This document shows positions 17,600 to 26,250 of a DNA stretch of 64,000 nucleotides, in pieces. Source of the stretch: RGIG5050 sp045636065 (lineage in GTDB: Bacteria; Verrucomicrobiota; Kiritimatiellia; RFP12; UBA1067); contig JAZTWW010000026.1 in the NCBI GenBank assembly GCA_045636065.1, positions 45,431 to 109,430 on the forward strand, in the 5' to 3' direction. Position 1 is the stretch's first letter. Each line of letters starts with the position of its first letter. The notes under the pieces are model-generated. The model saw only the letters and a list, made by a program, of their open reading frames with translations. It had not been told where the DNA came from and did not search any database. Both the position numbers and the translations under genes were made by a program.

Positions 17600-18393
17600 C
17601 AGCCGCGCTCCGGTTCTGCCGCCTTCGCGGCGTTCCAGAGGGCGTCCATCTCGGCGAGAGTCATGTCCTTAAGGCTTCGGCCTTCGCCGGCTGCGGCGGC
17701 CTCTACGGCGCGGAAGCGCCTCGCGAACTTGGCCGTCGTGTTGTTGAGCGCGCTTTCGGCGTCGCTCTTTATGTGGCGCGCGTAGTTTGCCACTGCGAAA
17801 AGTACGTCTCCAAGCTCCTCCTTGACGTGATCGGCGCTGTGGCCTTCCTTTACGGCCGTCTCAAGCTCGTCGAACTCCTCGCGGACCTTGTCGATGACGC
17901 CTTCGCTGTCCTCCCAGTCGAAGCCGACGCGCGAGGCCTTCTCGGCCGTGCGCTGGGCCTTGAGCAGCGCTGGGAGCGCCTCCGGAACGCCGTCGAGGGC
18001 GCTGTGGCGCGTCTCCTTCGCATGTTCGCGCGCCTTGATCTGCTCCCAGTTCCTGAGGACGGTGGCGGGATCCTTGGCGACGATATCGCCGAAGACGTGC
18101 GGGTGGCGCCTTACAAGCTTGTCGGAGATGGCGTTAGCCACATCGTCGAACGTGAAAGCGCCTTCCTGCTCGGCCATGACGCACTGGAACATGACCTGAA
18201 GAAGCACGTCCCCCAGCTCCTCGATATGGTTGGCCCTGTCCTCCGGCCGGTCCATGGCGGAAAGAAGCTCGTACGTCTCTTCAAGGACGCACGGCTTCAA
18301 AGTCTCAAGAGTCTGCACCCTGTCCCAGGGGCAGCCCTTCTCAGGATCCCTGAGGCGCACCATTATCTGGTGCAGCCTCTCTATGCCGGTCAT
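17599..18393 (-). CDS. mazG: Nucleoside triphosphate pyrophosphohydrolase
   Basis: Hydrolyses NTPs and dNTPs to NMP and PPi, clearing non-canonical nucleotides and influencing ppGpp level in some bacteria. 264 aa with two MazG repeats: V-L-E-E-T-Y-E-L-L and H-I-E-E-L-G-D-V-L-L-Q in the first, R-E-E-F-D-E-L-E and K-E-E-L-G-D-V-L-F-A-V-A-N in the second. The N-terminal motif D-P-E-K-G-C-P-W-D is typical. The ATG at 18393 is used; the frame is open for 82 more codons but this stretch lies inside the preceding gene and is Arg-rich noise. Confidence 0.95.
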   Translation of the reverse strand: MTGIERLHQIMVRLRDPEKGCPWDRVQTLETLKPCVLEETYELLSAMDRPEDRANHIEELGDVLLQVMFQCVMAEQEGAFTFDDVANAISDKLVRRHPHVFGDIVAKDPATVLRNWEQIKAREHAKETRHSALDGVPEALPALLKAQRTAEKASRVGFDWEDSEGVIDKVREEFDELETAVKEGHSADHVKEELGDVLFAVANYARHIKSDAESALNNTTAKFARRFRAVEAAAAGEGRSLKDMTLAEMDALWNAAKAAEPERG

Positions 18394-18395
18394 GC

Positions 18396-19085
18396 TCACT
18401 GCACTCCCATGTGGAGCATCCTCAAAAGCTCCTTCGCAAGAGGCTCGCCGAAGCTGTCGACGACTGTATCGGCGCCTCCGAAATCCTGGTACGCCACATG
18501 CGGATGCTCGACGGCGACGACCGCGAGGTTGGCTATGAGCGCGCTCTTGACTCCGTGGCCGCTCCCGGCGACAGCGGCCGTGAAGATCTCCTGCAGGCCG
18601 TTCTGCGCCACTGCGCGCCTCCATGCGTCCCACTTGCATCCGCCGTATGTCGTCGAAGGCTCGGGATAGATGACGACGTTATCGGGGTTCTCGACGTCCT
18701 TGAGGGCATCCTTGAGGGCTGCCGCGTCGCCGCGCGTCGCGAGGACGACCTTCACGCCCTTGTGCGTGAGGGCGCCGACGAACGCCTTGAAGCCGTCGTC
18801 GACGAGCGCGGGGATCTGCGCGGTGAGAGATGCGGCGAACTCCGACTGGATCTCGCGCGCGATCTGGGCCGCATCGGCCTCTACGCCAAGCTCGGAGAAG
18901 AGCTCGGCGAGGGCTCCATGCATGTTGCCGCCGGCGAGGTGCTTGGCCTCAAGCATCGGCGTAAGGGCGATACCTTTGTCCGCAAGCTTCTTCGAGGCGA
19001 TGCCGAAAAGGATCTCGGCGCCGTCTGCGGCCGTGAAGTCGAACTCTACGACTACGCCGCGCTGATAGTTTTCGCTTTCTGCCAT
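18396..19085 (-). CDS. HAD-superfamily-like hydrolase with weak active-site motif
   Basis: 229 aa. The fold order looks like a haloacid-dehalogenase phosphatase: a first strand V-V-V-E-F-D-F-T-A-A-D-G (motif I would normally be D-x-D-G-T), a helical cap, V-K-V-V-L-A-T-R-G as motif II, G-G-C-K-W-D-A-W as a possible motif III lysine and A-G-S-G-H-G-V-K as motif IV area. The first motif has D-F-T in place of D-x-D, so activity is uncertain. The ATG at 19085 has GGAG 9 bases upstream; an in-frame ATG at 19100 is also possible. It lies between pfp and mazG with 2 bases to mazG. Confidence 0.65.
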   Translation of the reverse strand: MAESENYQRGVVVEFDFTAADGAEILFGIASKKLADKGIALTPMLEAKHLAGGNMHGALAELFSELGVEADAAQIAREIQSEFAASLTAQIPALVDDGFKAFVGALTHKGVKVVLATRGDAAALKDALKDVENPDNVVIYPEPSTTYGGCKWDAWRRAVAQNGLQEIFTAAVAGSGHGVKSALIANLAVVAVEHPHVAYQDFGGADTVVDSFGEPLAKELLRMLHMGVQ

Positions 19086-19117
19086 TTTCTGGAACTCCAT
19101 TGTGGGTTACGGGCAAA

Positions 19118-20350
19118 TCATGACTTGACGACACGCGTCTTGCGGGGGATCGGCTGGCCGATGTCGCTGAGAAGTTTGCGGAAGCGGGAGTTGCGCACGT
19201 TAAAGGGCTTGCCTCCAGCGATGCGCGTGAACTCGCAGGCCCTCAGCTCGTTGCGGTTGCCCTCGTCGTGGCCGATGACGCCGCCGACTCCGGCGAGCGC
19301 GCATTCGACCGCCTTCTCGGCGCAGTCCTTGATGAGCTGGAGATCCTTCTTGTTGGGGGCCGATGCACGGGCATAGTAGCCGCTCTTGAAGACGCTCGTC
19401 TTCTCGGCGCCGAGGCGCGCGCCGAACTGCCTGGCGAACCACTGCCCGACATTGACCTTGTCGAGGCGCGGATGGCCGAACGCATCGACGGGAACGTCCT
19501 CGCCGGCCTTCTTGAGCTCCTTGATGATCTCCTTGACGCAGGCGCCTTCGCTGACGAAGATGTTGACGCAGTCGACCTCGTCCATCACCTTCCTGAGGCG
19601 CTCGGCCTCGGCGGCGAAATCAACCTTCGACTCGGGCACGTAGACGGCGTGCACGTCCTGGCGCTTCGCCGTAAGGCCGAAGTCGGGGAGGTAGTCGAAG
19701 GACTTCATGACCATCCTGTGGTAGGCGAGGGCCGTGAAGGCCGTGAGCCAGCCGCAGTTGCGGCCCATCACCTCATGGATGATGAGCGCGCGCGGATTGG
19801 CCGTATTCTCCTTGACGACGTGCGAGAAGAACTTGGCGCCCTCCTCGGCGGCAGTGTATGCGCCGAGGCTCTGGCGGATCGGATAGACGTCGTTGTCGAT
19901 CGTCTTGGGAAGGCCGACGACCGTGAGGGCATAGCCGTTCTCGGCGAGATAGGCCGCGAGGTCGGCGGCCGTGGTGTTGGTGTCGTCGCCGCCTATCGTA
20001 TGGAGGACGTCAACTCCGTCCTTGACGAGACGCTCCGCCGCGACCTTGAGGGGATCCTCTCCCTCCTTGACGAGGCCGCGCTTGACACAATCCTTGACGT
20101 TCGTGAGCTTCACGCGGCTGTTGCCGAGCGGCGAGCCGCCGTGCTGCGTGAGGACGAGCGCGTTCTTGCGCGTCTGGGGAGTGACGGCGATCGATTCGCC
20201 CTTGAGAAGCCCCATATATCCGTTTACGTATCCGATCATCTCGACCTTGGGGGCCTTTTTCGTGTATGCGTCGATCAGAAACCCTATTGATGCCGAGAGG
20301 CAGGGCGCCAGTCCGCCTGCCGTGAGAAACGCTACCTTCTTGACTGCCAT
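19118..20350 (-). CDS. pfp: PPi-dependent 6-phosphofructokinase
   Basis: Phosphorylates fructose 6-phosphate using pyrophosphate, a reversible glycolytic step. 410 aa. The phosphoryl-donor motif is G-G-D122-D123-T-N; an aspartate at the second position and K149 in P-K-T-I-D-N-D are the known marks of PPi users, where ATP enzymes have G-G-D-G-S and G. Catalytic T-I-D-N-D is intact. An AGGAAAG ribosome site precedes the ATG. The HAD-like and mazG genes follow on the same strand; MazG and biosynthesis release PPi, which this enzyme can use. Confidence 0.95.
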   Translation of the reverse strand: MAVKKVAFLTAGGLAPCLSASIGFLIDAYTKKAPKVEMIGYVNGYMGLLKGESIAVTPQTRKNALVLTQHGGSPLGNSRVKLTNVKDCVKRGLVKEGEDPLKVAAERLVKDGVDVLHTIGGDDTNTTAADLAAYLAENGYALTVVGLPKTIDNDVYPIRQSLGAYTAAEEGAKFFSHVVKENTANPRALIIHEVMGRNCGWLTAFTALAYHRMVMKSFDYLPDFGLTAKRQDVHAVYVPESKVDFAAEAERLRKVMDEVDCVNIFVSEGACVKEIIKELKKAGEDVPVDAFGHPRLDKVNVGQWFARQFGARLGAEKTSVFKSGYYARASAPNKKDLQLIKDCAEKAVECALAGVGGVIGHDEGNRNELRACEFTRIAGGKPFNVRNSRFRKLLSDIGQPIPRKTRVVKS

Positions 20351-20399
20351 CTTCTTTCCTGTCTTTCTCTTTCCGTTCTTTCCAATCTGAAACTTGAAC

Positions 20400-20861
20400 T
20401 TAGATCTGCTTGAGGACGTTGACCGTCTCTATCGCGGCCTGCGTCGCATTCGCGCCCTTGTTGCCCTGCTTCGTGCCGCAGCGCTCAACAGCCTGCTCAA
20501 GGCTGTCCGCGACGACAACGCCGTCCGTTACTGGAACCCCGGTCTGGAGGGCGATCTCGCTGAAGGCCCTTGCCGTCGTCTCCACTATAAGCCCTGCATG
20601 GGGAGTTGCGCCCCTTATGACAGCGCCAAGCGCCACAACTGCATCGTAGTCGCCGCTTTCCGCAAGCCTCTTCGCGGCAACGGGAAGCTCGTACGCCCCG
20701 GGAACGCGCACGAGGATCATGTCGTCGTCATCGCCGCCAAGGCGGTCGAACACGTCCATCGCGCCCTTTACAAGCTGCTCGACGAGAAAAGAATTGAAAC
20801 GGCTCGCAACAAGCGCCAATCTCACGCCGCGCGCTGTCAATTGACCATTGATCTCTTTCAT
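20400..20861 (-). CDS. ribH: 6,7-dimethyl-8-ribityllumazine synthase
   Basis: Penultimate step of riboflavin synthesis, joining 5-amino-6-ribitylaminouracil and dihydroxybutanone phosphate. 153 aa, normal length. Motifs: S-R-F-N-S-F near residue 20, V-P-G-A-Y-E-L-P, A-L-G-A-V-I-R-G-A-T-P-H with the catalytic histidine, and C-G-T-K-Q-G-N-K-G near the C-terminus. The usual aromatic residue after the histidine is replaced (P-H-A-G-L). Other rib genes are not adjacent. Confidence 0.96.
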   Translation of the reverse strand: MKEINGQLTARGVRLALVASRFNSFLVEQLVKGAMDVFDRLGGDDDDMILVRVPGAYELPVAAKRLAESGDYDAVVALGAVIRGATPHAGLIVETTARAFSEIALQTGVPVTDGVVVADSLEQAVERCGTKQGNKGANATQAAIETVNVLKQI

Positions 20862-20935
20862 ATCCGTAAACCTTTCATCGTGTGAACGGTTTGCATTCTC
20901 TCATATTTTCGGCGTTTTGGCAACAAAAAAATCAA

Positions 20936-22201
20936 TTAGGGCAAAATGGCGCGTTTTACGGACGATTCAAGGCGCCCGCCGGCGAGAAGAGTGGTGATTT
21001 CATCGCCCGGTTTTACCGATTTGGGATCGCTCAAGGCCCGCCCAGCGGCATCGAGAGTTATGGAATATCCCCTTTTGAGGGTGGAGTACGGATTTAGAAG
21101 CTCAAGTTTGGCGCTCGCGCGCTCGATGGCGTGGGATGCGCGTTCGCAATGGGCAAGGGCGGCCGCGCCAAGCGCCGTCCTGGAGCGCTCAAGGCGCCTT
21201 TCGAAATCGGATACGTAGCGCTGCGGCGCCGATCCGAGCTTGAGCGCGGCGGCCTTGAGACGCGAGCCTGCCATCGCATATGCGTTTCTGAACGCCCTTT
21301 TCATCCTGCTTTCCGCATCGTATATGCGCCCTGCGACGTCGATCTTCTGCGGAACGGCCTTCTCTGCGGCTATGGAGGGCGTGCCGGCCCTTAAGTCTGC
21401 CGCGTCGTCGCAGAGCGTATGGTCCGTCTGGTGGCCTACGGCGCTTATGACGGGGATGGCGCTCGTCGCGACGGCCCTTACGACCTCCTCCTCGTTGAAG
21501 GCCCAGAGGTCCTCCATCGACCCGCCGCCGCGCCCGACGATCAGCACCTCGGCGCGCCAATCCTGGCAGGTATTGAAGTATCTTATGCCGCGCGCAACGT
21601 CCTTCGCGGCGCCTTCGCCCTGCACTTTCGCCGGGTAAAGCCTAAGCTCCAGATCGGGGAAGCGCCTGAAGACAGTGTCGCAGATGTCGTGGATCACGGC
21701 GCCGCTTTCGCTCGTCACGACGCCAATGCGCCTTGGCATCTTGGGTAGCGGCCTAGGATTGATGCCATGCGCGAAGAGCCCTTCCGCCTCGAATCCCGCC
21801 TTGGCTTCGAGGAAGCGCTTCATCAGCTCGCCGGTGCCGTCGCAAAGTTCGATCGACTGGACCATGAAGCTGTATCTTCCGGCCCTCTTCTGCACCGTCA
21901 CCGAACCTAGCACCTTGATCTTGAGCCCCTGGTTCTTCGCCCTGTCGGAAAGCCTTTCGCGGCTTGCGCCGTCAAGCCTGGCGATGATCCCGGCCCATGC
22001 GATGCAGTTTATGAGCGAGGTTTCGTCCTTGAGCGTAAAGTAGGCATCGCCACGGCCGTAGTATTTCCATTCGCCTATTTCGCCTTCCACCCAATAAGGC
22101 GATTTGCCGCTTTGAAGCCGGTCGATCGTCCTTTGTATGCTCTCCGTGACCTGCGTGACGGTGAACACCCGGCGCTGCGCTGTTCCGGCAACCGTGGCCA
22201 T
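20936..22201 (-). CDS. xseA: Exodeoxyribonuclease VII large subunit
   Basis: Catalytic subunit of the single-strand exonuclease used in DNA repair. 421 aa. N-terminal OB-fold (V-E-G-E-I-G-E-W, Y-F-T-L-K-D), then R-R-I-G-V-V-T-S-E-S-G-A, V-L-I-V-G-R-G-G-G-S-M-E-D-L-W-A-F-N and V-G-H-Q-T-D of the nuclease domain, then a coiled coil and a conserved C-terminus L-N-P-Y-S-T-L-K-R-G-Y-S. No xseB small subunit is next to it. A GAGG site precedes the ATG 10 bases after pgsA. Confidence 0.97.
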   Translation of the reverse strand: MATVAGTAQRRVFTVTQVTESIQRTIDRLQSGKSPYWVEGEIGEWKYYGRGDAYFTLKDETSLINCIAWAGIIARLDGASRERLSDRAKNQGLKIKVLGSVTVQKRAGRYSFMVQSIELCDGTGELMKRFLEAKAGFEAEGLFAHGINPRPLPKMPRRIGVVTSESGAVIHDICDTVFRRFPDLELRLYPAKVQGEGAAKDVARGIRYFNTCQDWRAEVLIVGRGGGSMEDLWAFNEEEVVRAVATSAIPVISAVGHQTDHTLCDDAADLRAGTPSIAAEKAVPQKIDVAGRIYDAESRMKRAFRNAYAMAGSRLKAAALKLGSAPQRYVSDFERRLERSRTALGAAALAHCERASHAIERASAKLELLNPYSTLKRGYSITLDAAGRALSDPKSVKPGDEITTLLAGGRLESSVKRAILP

Positions 22202-22211
22202 CGAGCGGACC

Positions 22212-22850
22212 TCAGCCGATGGAGCGCCTCAGGTACGGCATGTAGACGCGCGTGTACACGAGACAGGAGTAGGCGTTAAGGGCTATAAGCGCGCCCTCGA
22301 CGGCGTATACGCTCCAGAGCCAGTATTCGCCCCAGACATCGAGGCGGCAGCACTCGGGCAGGGTCGAATGGAGCGAGAGGTATGCGTAGATGAATCCGGC
22401 GCACGGGAAGCTCAGGGCCGTACGGACCTTCCCGAGCCACATGGCGCTTACATCGGCGCCGTACTGGGAGGCGACGGACCTGAGGAACGTGACCCACTGG
22501 TCGCGCAGGATCCAGAAAATCGTGAAGAAGAGAAGGACTATGGCGTGCATCTCGCCGTCCGGCTGGTGGCCGCACACCCAGAGGAGCGTGGGGAAGACGA
22601 CGATGAAGAACACCTTGTCCATAAGCGGGTCGGCCATCTTGCCGAAATTCGAGACGACGCCCCACTTGCGGGCGAGGCGGCCGTCGAAGAGATCCGACAG
22701 ACCGCTCGCACCCATGAAAAAGCCGGCCACCCAGGGAAGCCACGGCCCGCCGGCGTATTCCGCCACGATGGCCATGACCGCGAAAAGCGCGATGAGCGGC
22801 ACCCGCGAAAGCGTGAGTGCCGTCACGAAACTGCGGTGGTCGAGAGCCAT
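22212..22850 (-). CDS. pgsA: CDP-alcohol phosphatidyltransferase (PgsA-like)
   Basis: Integral membrane enzyme that moves a phosphatidyl group from CDP-diacylglycerol to an alcohol, most likely glycerol 3-phosphate. 212 aa with about five to six membrane segments. The family motif D-x2-D-G-x2-A-R-x8-G-x3-D-x3-D is visible as S-D-L-F-D-G-R-L-A-R, then N-F-G-K-M-A-D-P-L-M-D-K. The exact alcohol cannot be read from sequence. Ribosome site GGAG lies before the ATG, 4 bases after the zinc-ribbon gene. Confidence 0.88.
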   Translation of the reverse strand: MALDHRSFVTALTLSRVPLIALFAVMAIVAEYAGGPWLPWVAGFFMGASGLSDLFDGRLARKWGVVSNFGKMADPLMDKVFFIVVFPTLLWVCGHQPDGEMHAIVLLFFTIFWILRDQWVTFLRSVASQYGADVSAMWLGKVRTALSFPCAGFIYAYLSLHSTLPECCRLDVWGEYWLWSVYAVEGALIALNAYSCLVYTRVYMPYLRRSIG

Positions 22851-22854
22851 GGCG

Positions 22855-23220
22855 TCACTCCGCCGTAACGAGCGCGCTGACGTTGCCGAGAGCCACGGCT
22901 ATTTCGGTGAGCTTGTTCTCGAGCTGGGCGACGCGGCGCTCGGCCTTCTGGAGAAGGCGGCGTGTCGCGAAGAGCTGCTTGAGGACCTCGCCCTTCTCGA
23001 TGTCGAGATCTTCGATGTTCATGCCGTCGGGGATCGGCACGAGAATGCGCTCGCCGCACTCGACGCAGTCGATCTGGAGACCGGCGGCGCGATAGTCGAC
23101 GCAGAGGTTGTGTCCGCAGGCTGGGCAGTCGAATACGATATCAGTGTCGCGGATGTCCGCGCTGTCGATTTCCTCGCCTGCCTTTGCGGGGGTGGCCGCA
23201 CCAATAAGCTCTTCCGACAT
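22855..23220 (-). CDS. Small zinc-ribbon plus coiled-coil protein
   Basis: 121 aa. An acidic N-terminal tail, then a zinc ribbon with C32-x2-C35 and C52-x2-C55 (F-D-C-P-A-C-G-H ... I-D-C-V-E-C-G-E-R-I-L-V-P), then a helical part ending in a coiled coil (A-E-R-R-V-A-Q-L-E-N-K-L). The ribbon is related to the small protein at 59193-59393 (same spacing, A-G-L-x-I-D-C / A-G-V-E-A-E-C, R-I-x-V-P). Function unknown; a regulatory or adaptor role is a guess. It has its own promoter and a GGAGG ribosome site and heads a unit with pgsA and xseA. Confidence 0.75.
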   Translation of the reverse strand: MSEELIGAATPAKAGEEIDSADIRDTDIVFDCPACGHNLCVDYRAAGLQIDCVECGERILVPIPDGMNIEDLDIEKGEVLKQLFATRRLLQKAERRVAQLENKLTEIAVALGNVSALVTAE

Positions 23221-23253
23221 GTTCTATCCTCCAAGGGAATTTCGATGGACAAT

Positions 23254-23282
23254 ATTATACAACAACCACGCCTCAATGTCAC
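23254..23282 (-). promoter_or_regulatory. Promoter of the zinc-ribbon/pgsA/xseA unit
   Basis: GTGACA (23282-23277), 17 bases, TATAAT (23259-23254) on the minus strand; the leader is about 27 bases with GGAGG. Confidence 0.65.
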
Positions 23283-23329
23283 GCACAAATTTCTCAAGGG
23301 GATGGGAGCGTGGGCTCTATGCCCATGAT

Positions 23330-24475
23330 TCACCGTTCGGCGTAGGCGCCGAGGAAGGTGAAGCGCTCGATCTCGGGATCCTGCGCAAGCTCGGATATGA
23401 GGGCAAGGACGGCAGGGTTGTCCGGGCGGGACTCGAAGTCGAACACGAAAAGGAACTCGAAATCCATCCCGGGGACCGGGCGCGACTCGAGCTTCGTGAG
23501 ATTGACGTCGATCGCCGAGAACTTCGAGAGTATCGCGTTGAGCGAGCCGGGCCTGTGCGGAAGGCTCATCATAAGGCTAAGCTTGCCAGCATCTGGCGTA
23601 GTGGAAAGGCCGCGCGATATGCAGATGAACCTCGTGTAGTTGTTCGCCGCATCGGCTACACCCTCGGCAAGGACGTCGAGCCCGTACAGCTCGGCGCACG
23701 CGCGCGAGGCGATCGCCGCCACATCGTCACGGTCGCCGTCGGCGACGGCTCTTGCCGCCAGGGCCGTGTTCGATTCCGGCACGGGCTTCATCTCGGGATG
23801 CGCCTTGAGGAATGCGGAGCACTGCGCAAGCGCGTGCGGATGGCTGTGCACTTCACGGATGGCACCGGCCTTGGCGCCCGGCCTTCCAAGGAGGACATGG
23901 TCGATCTTGACGCGGATCGCGCTTACGATATGGAAGCGGTGCTTCACCATAAGGTCGTACACCTGCGAGACGGAGCCCGCCGACGAGTTCTCGATCGGCA
24001 AGACGCCGTAAGGGCAAAGCCCCTTCTCCACGGCCTCGAAAACGCTCTCGAAATCGGAGAAGAAAAGGAGCGTCGGAATCCGGAACATCGCGCTTGCGGC
24101 CTGCTGCGCATAGGAGCCGTCCGTTCCCTGGCATGCGACAAGGGCGTGCGAGGGAAGCGGCGCGGCCTCCCCGGCAGCCTTGCGGATGGACTTGACTATC
24201 TCCGGCTCGCCGCGCACCATAAGGCGCTGGCGCGCCTTGGTGATGCCGAAGATGTTGGTGTAGAGAAGCTTCGCCGCATCCTCGAACTTTGGCCCCGTTA
24301 TTCCGGCAACCCGCGCAACCGTGGCGCGATCGCGCGCAGGATCCGAGAGGCGCACCCCTTCCAAAGTCTTGGCCTCCGCCGCTTCGCCAGAAAGTTCGAG
24401 CCTGCGGCGCAGAAGGCCTGCCAATTGATCGTCGATGCCATCGATATCCTTGAGGATCTCAGCCGAGCTTCTCAT
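23330..24475 (-). CDS. pheA: Bifunctional chorismate mutase / prephenate dehydratase
   Basis: Converts chorismate to prephenate and then phenylpyruvate for phenylalanine synthesis. 381 aa in three parts: AroQ-type helical mutase (residues 1-90, I-D-x-I-D-D-Q-L-A-G-L-L-x-R-R), prephenate dehydratase (about 100-285, with G-T-D-G-S-Y-A, L-P-I-E-N-S and N-Y-T-R-F), and an ACT domain (about 290-375) with H-R-P-G-S-L and L-E-S-R-P, which would bind phenylalanine for feedback control. The ATG at 24475 follows a GGAG-rich site; it is 26 bases after the pilin-like gene. Confidence 0.96.
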   Translation of the reverse strand: MRSSAEILKDIDGIDDQLAGLLRRRLELSGEAAEAKTLEGVRLSDPARDRATVARVAGITGPKFEDAAKLLYTNIFGITKARQRLMVRGEPEIVKSIRKAAGEAAPLPSHALVACQGTDGSYAQQAASAMFRIPTLLFFSDFESVFEAVEKGLCPYGVLPIENSSAGSVSQVYDLMVKHRFHIVSAIRVKIDHVLLGRPGAKAGAIREVHSHPHALAQCSAFLKAHPEMKPVPESNTALAARAVADGDRDDVAAIASRACAELYGLDVLAEGVADAANNYTRFICISRGLSTTPDAGKLSLMMSLPHRPGSLNAILSKFSAIDVNLTKLESRPVPGMDFEFLFVFDFESRPDNPAVLALISELAQDPEIERFTFLGAYAER

Positions 24476-24501
24476 GTTCCCCCACTCTCCTTTTCTTTCC
24501 G

Positions 24502-25530
24502 TCAGTTCTCCGTCGTCTGCCATTTAAGGCCGTATGACGCACCTTCCCACGTGTTGCCCTTCGCGTCCAGTACGCCCACTAGCCTGCACGTGCTGGCAGT
24601 GCCGCGCGAACCTGTATAGAGCGCGAACACCGCAAGATAGTTCCTGTACCACGTCTTGTTGAAGACGGGATCGTACGGCGCCTCCCCGAGGCCGAGCGGG
24701 GATGTGACGCACTCCGCGCCGCGCCCGATGCCGAAGACGATAAGCTTCGTCTTGCCGTTCAGAAGAGCCGTCATGTCGGAGTCGGACGACGAGACGTTGG
24801 TGTAGTCGTTCGTGAGCGAGAACCCGAGATGGTTGTATACATACCCGGCGACGGATTCGCACTTGGCGTCGGGGCGGATCACGCATACGGCCGTTCCGTT
24901 GGTGATGGGGACCGAAAGGTAGGCGCTCATGTCAGGACGGAAGCCGGGGCCGCCGCCGCCCCAGACGAAGGCAATGTCGCCCGAGCCGGGGTTGTTCTCG
25001 GGATTGAGCTTCCACCAGTTGTGGAGAAGGACGCGGCTTATGCCGGCCTCCTTGAGCGAAGTGACGTCACCTGCGGTCAGATAGTAGATGCCGAGCTTTT
25101 CGGCGAGGGGGTCCGTTATGCCGGCGTTCTTTTCCTTGTACTGTTCGACGGTGAGCGGATCGGACGACCACTTCCAGTTGCCGTCGTATATGATCGATTC
25201 GGCCGTGCCGGCACGGGGCGTCCAGTCGTAGGTGCCGCCCGCCATCGCGTCGCCCGATTCGGAGCGCCTCCCCTGGTACCACCCGCTCGGTGGGGCGTCT
25301 ATGAGCGCATCGAGGTTGTTGAACCTTCCAAGCACATCCTCGCGCGCCTCGTTGTACGTGGCAAGCGCGGTGTAGACGCGCTTGATGTTTGTGACGTTCA
25401 TCTTCTTCGCCTGCACGTCCTTGAGGTTTCCGTAGCTGTGCAGACCAATCACCGTGACGAAAGCGAGGATCGCTATGACGATTATGAGTTCGATGAGCGT
25501 GAAGCCCCGGCTTGAGCGGACGTTTTTCAT
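24502..25530 (-). CDS. Type IV pilin/pseudopilin-like protein
   Basis: 342 aa. The N-terminus is a class III signal: R8-G9 then F-T-L-I-E-L-I-I-V-I-A-I-L, with cleavage expected after G9 and the conserved glutamate at mature position 5. The rest is a large extracellular domain with repeated Gly/Trp-rich stretches and a few cysteines; such long prepilin-like proteins are common in this phylum group. It may be a substrate or minor pilin of the secretin system at 7-14 kb, which has no pilin gene of its own. The prepilin peptidase is not in the window. Confidence 0.9.
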   Translation of the reverse strand: MKNVRSSRGFTLIELIIVIAILAFVTVIGLHSYGNLKDVQAKKMNVTNIKRVYTALATYNEAREDVLGRFNNLDALIDAPPSGWYQGRRSESGDAMAGGTYDWTPRAGTAESIIYDGNWKWSSDPLTVEQYKEKNAGITDPLAEKLGIYYLTAGDVTSLKEAGISRVLLHNWWKLNPENNPGSGDIAFVWGGGGPGFRPDMSAYLSVPITNGTAVCVIRPDAKCESVAGYVYNHLGFSLTNDYTNVSSSDSDMTALLNGKTKLIVFGIGRGAECVTSPLGLGEAPYDPVFNKTWYRNYLAVFALYTGSRGTASTCRLVGVLDAKGNTWEGASYGLKWQTTEN

Positions 25531-25557
25531 TTGCCTTTAAACCCTTTCTTTGCAGGC

Positions 25558-26250
25558 TTAAACGCTCCGCTCCGGCAGGAGGTTCACGACGAAACCGTAG
25601 ACTGCGCCGTATGCCCCGGTCGTGCGGGAAAGGATCGTTCTCAAAAGATGCGCGGGGTTGATGCCGGACATGACGGAAACCCAGATGAGGATCCCCGCCG
25701 CGTTGAAAAGGAAGATGAGCTCCCAAGAGAAGAGCCTGCCGTACTCCTTGACGTCAGGCTGCTCCTCCCCGAGACTTTTGATCGTGAAGCAGAGATGGAA
25801 GCACCATGTGAACCCGACGGCGAACATCCACGCCGGCGGGAAAGGGAGAGTGCCCATGCAGAGCCTCGCGACGGCAGCGACGATCACCGCAAGGATCGTG
25901 TAGAACGGCACGAAATATGGCGAGAGCGTAATCCACACGTTGCTTTTCGTGAGCTGCACGCTTCCGCCTTTCATGGTGACCTTGAGGTTCGATGGTTTCG
26001 CGCCGAAGCAGAGGCCCACTATCGCATGCGTCATCTCGTGGCCGAAGACGTACGTCTTAACGGGCCTGAAGCGGACGAGCCAAAGCGCGAGGAACGTGCC
26101 GAACCCCGCCCAGAGGCCTAGCGTCCCCGCAGGGATCGACATCCCCTCGCCATTGGGCTGCATCGAAAGGATGTCGATGGCGGATCTGGCGACGGCCCAG
26201 CAGAGGGGCAGCCCCGCAAGCGCAAGGATGAAGAGGGCAAAGCGTTTCAT
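25558..26250 (-). CDS. M50-like membrane metalloprotease
   Basis: 230 aa, about five membrane segments. A zinc-protease motif H71-E72-M-T-H75 lies at the start of a membrane helix (Y-V-F-G-H-E-M-T-H-A-I-V-G-L), as in site-2-type peptidases. I cannot see a clear N-P-D-G motif; a third ligand is therefore not identified and the family call rests on HExxH plus topology. Overlaps the ftsB-like gene as ATGA and is followed by the pilin-like gene. Confidence 0.6.
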   Translation of the reverse strand: MKRFALFILALAGLPLCWAVARSAIDILSMQPNGEGMSIPAGTLGLWAGFGTFLALWLVRFRPVKTYVFGHEMTHAIVGLCFGAKPSNLKVTMKGGSVQLTKSNVWITLSPYFVPFYTILAVIVAAVARLCMGTLPFPPAWMFAVGFTWCFHLCFTIKSLGEEQPDVKEYGRLFSWELIFLFNAAGILIWVSVMSGINPAHLLRTILSRTTGAYGAVYGFVVNLLPERSV

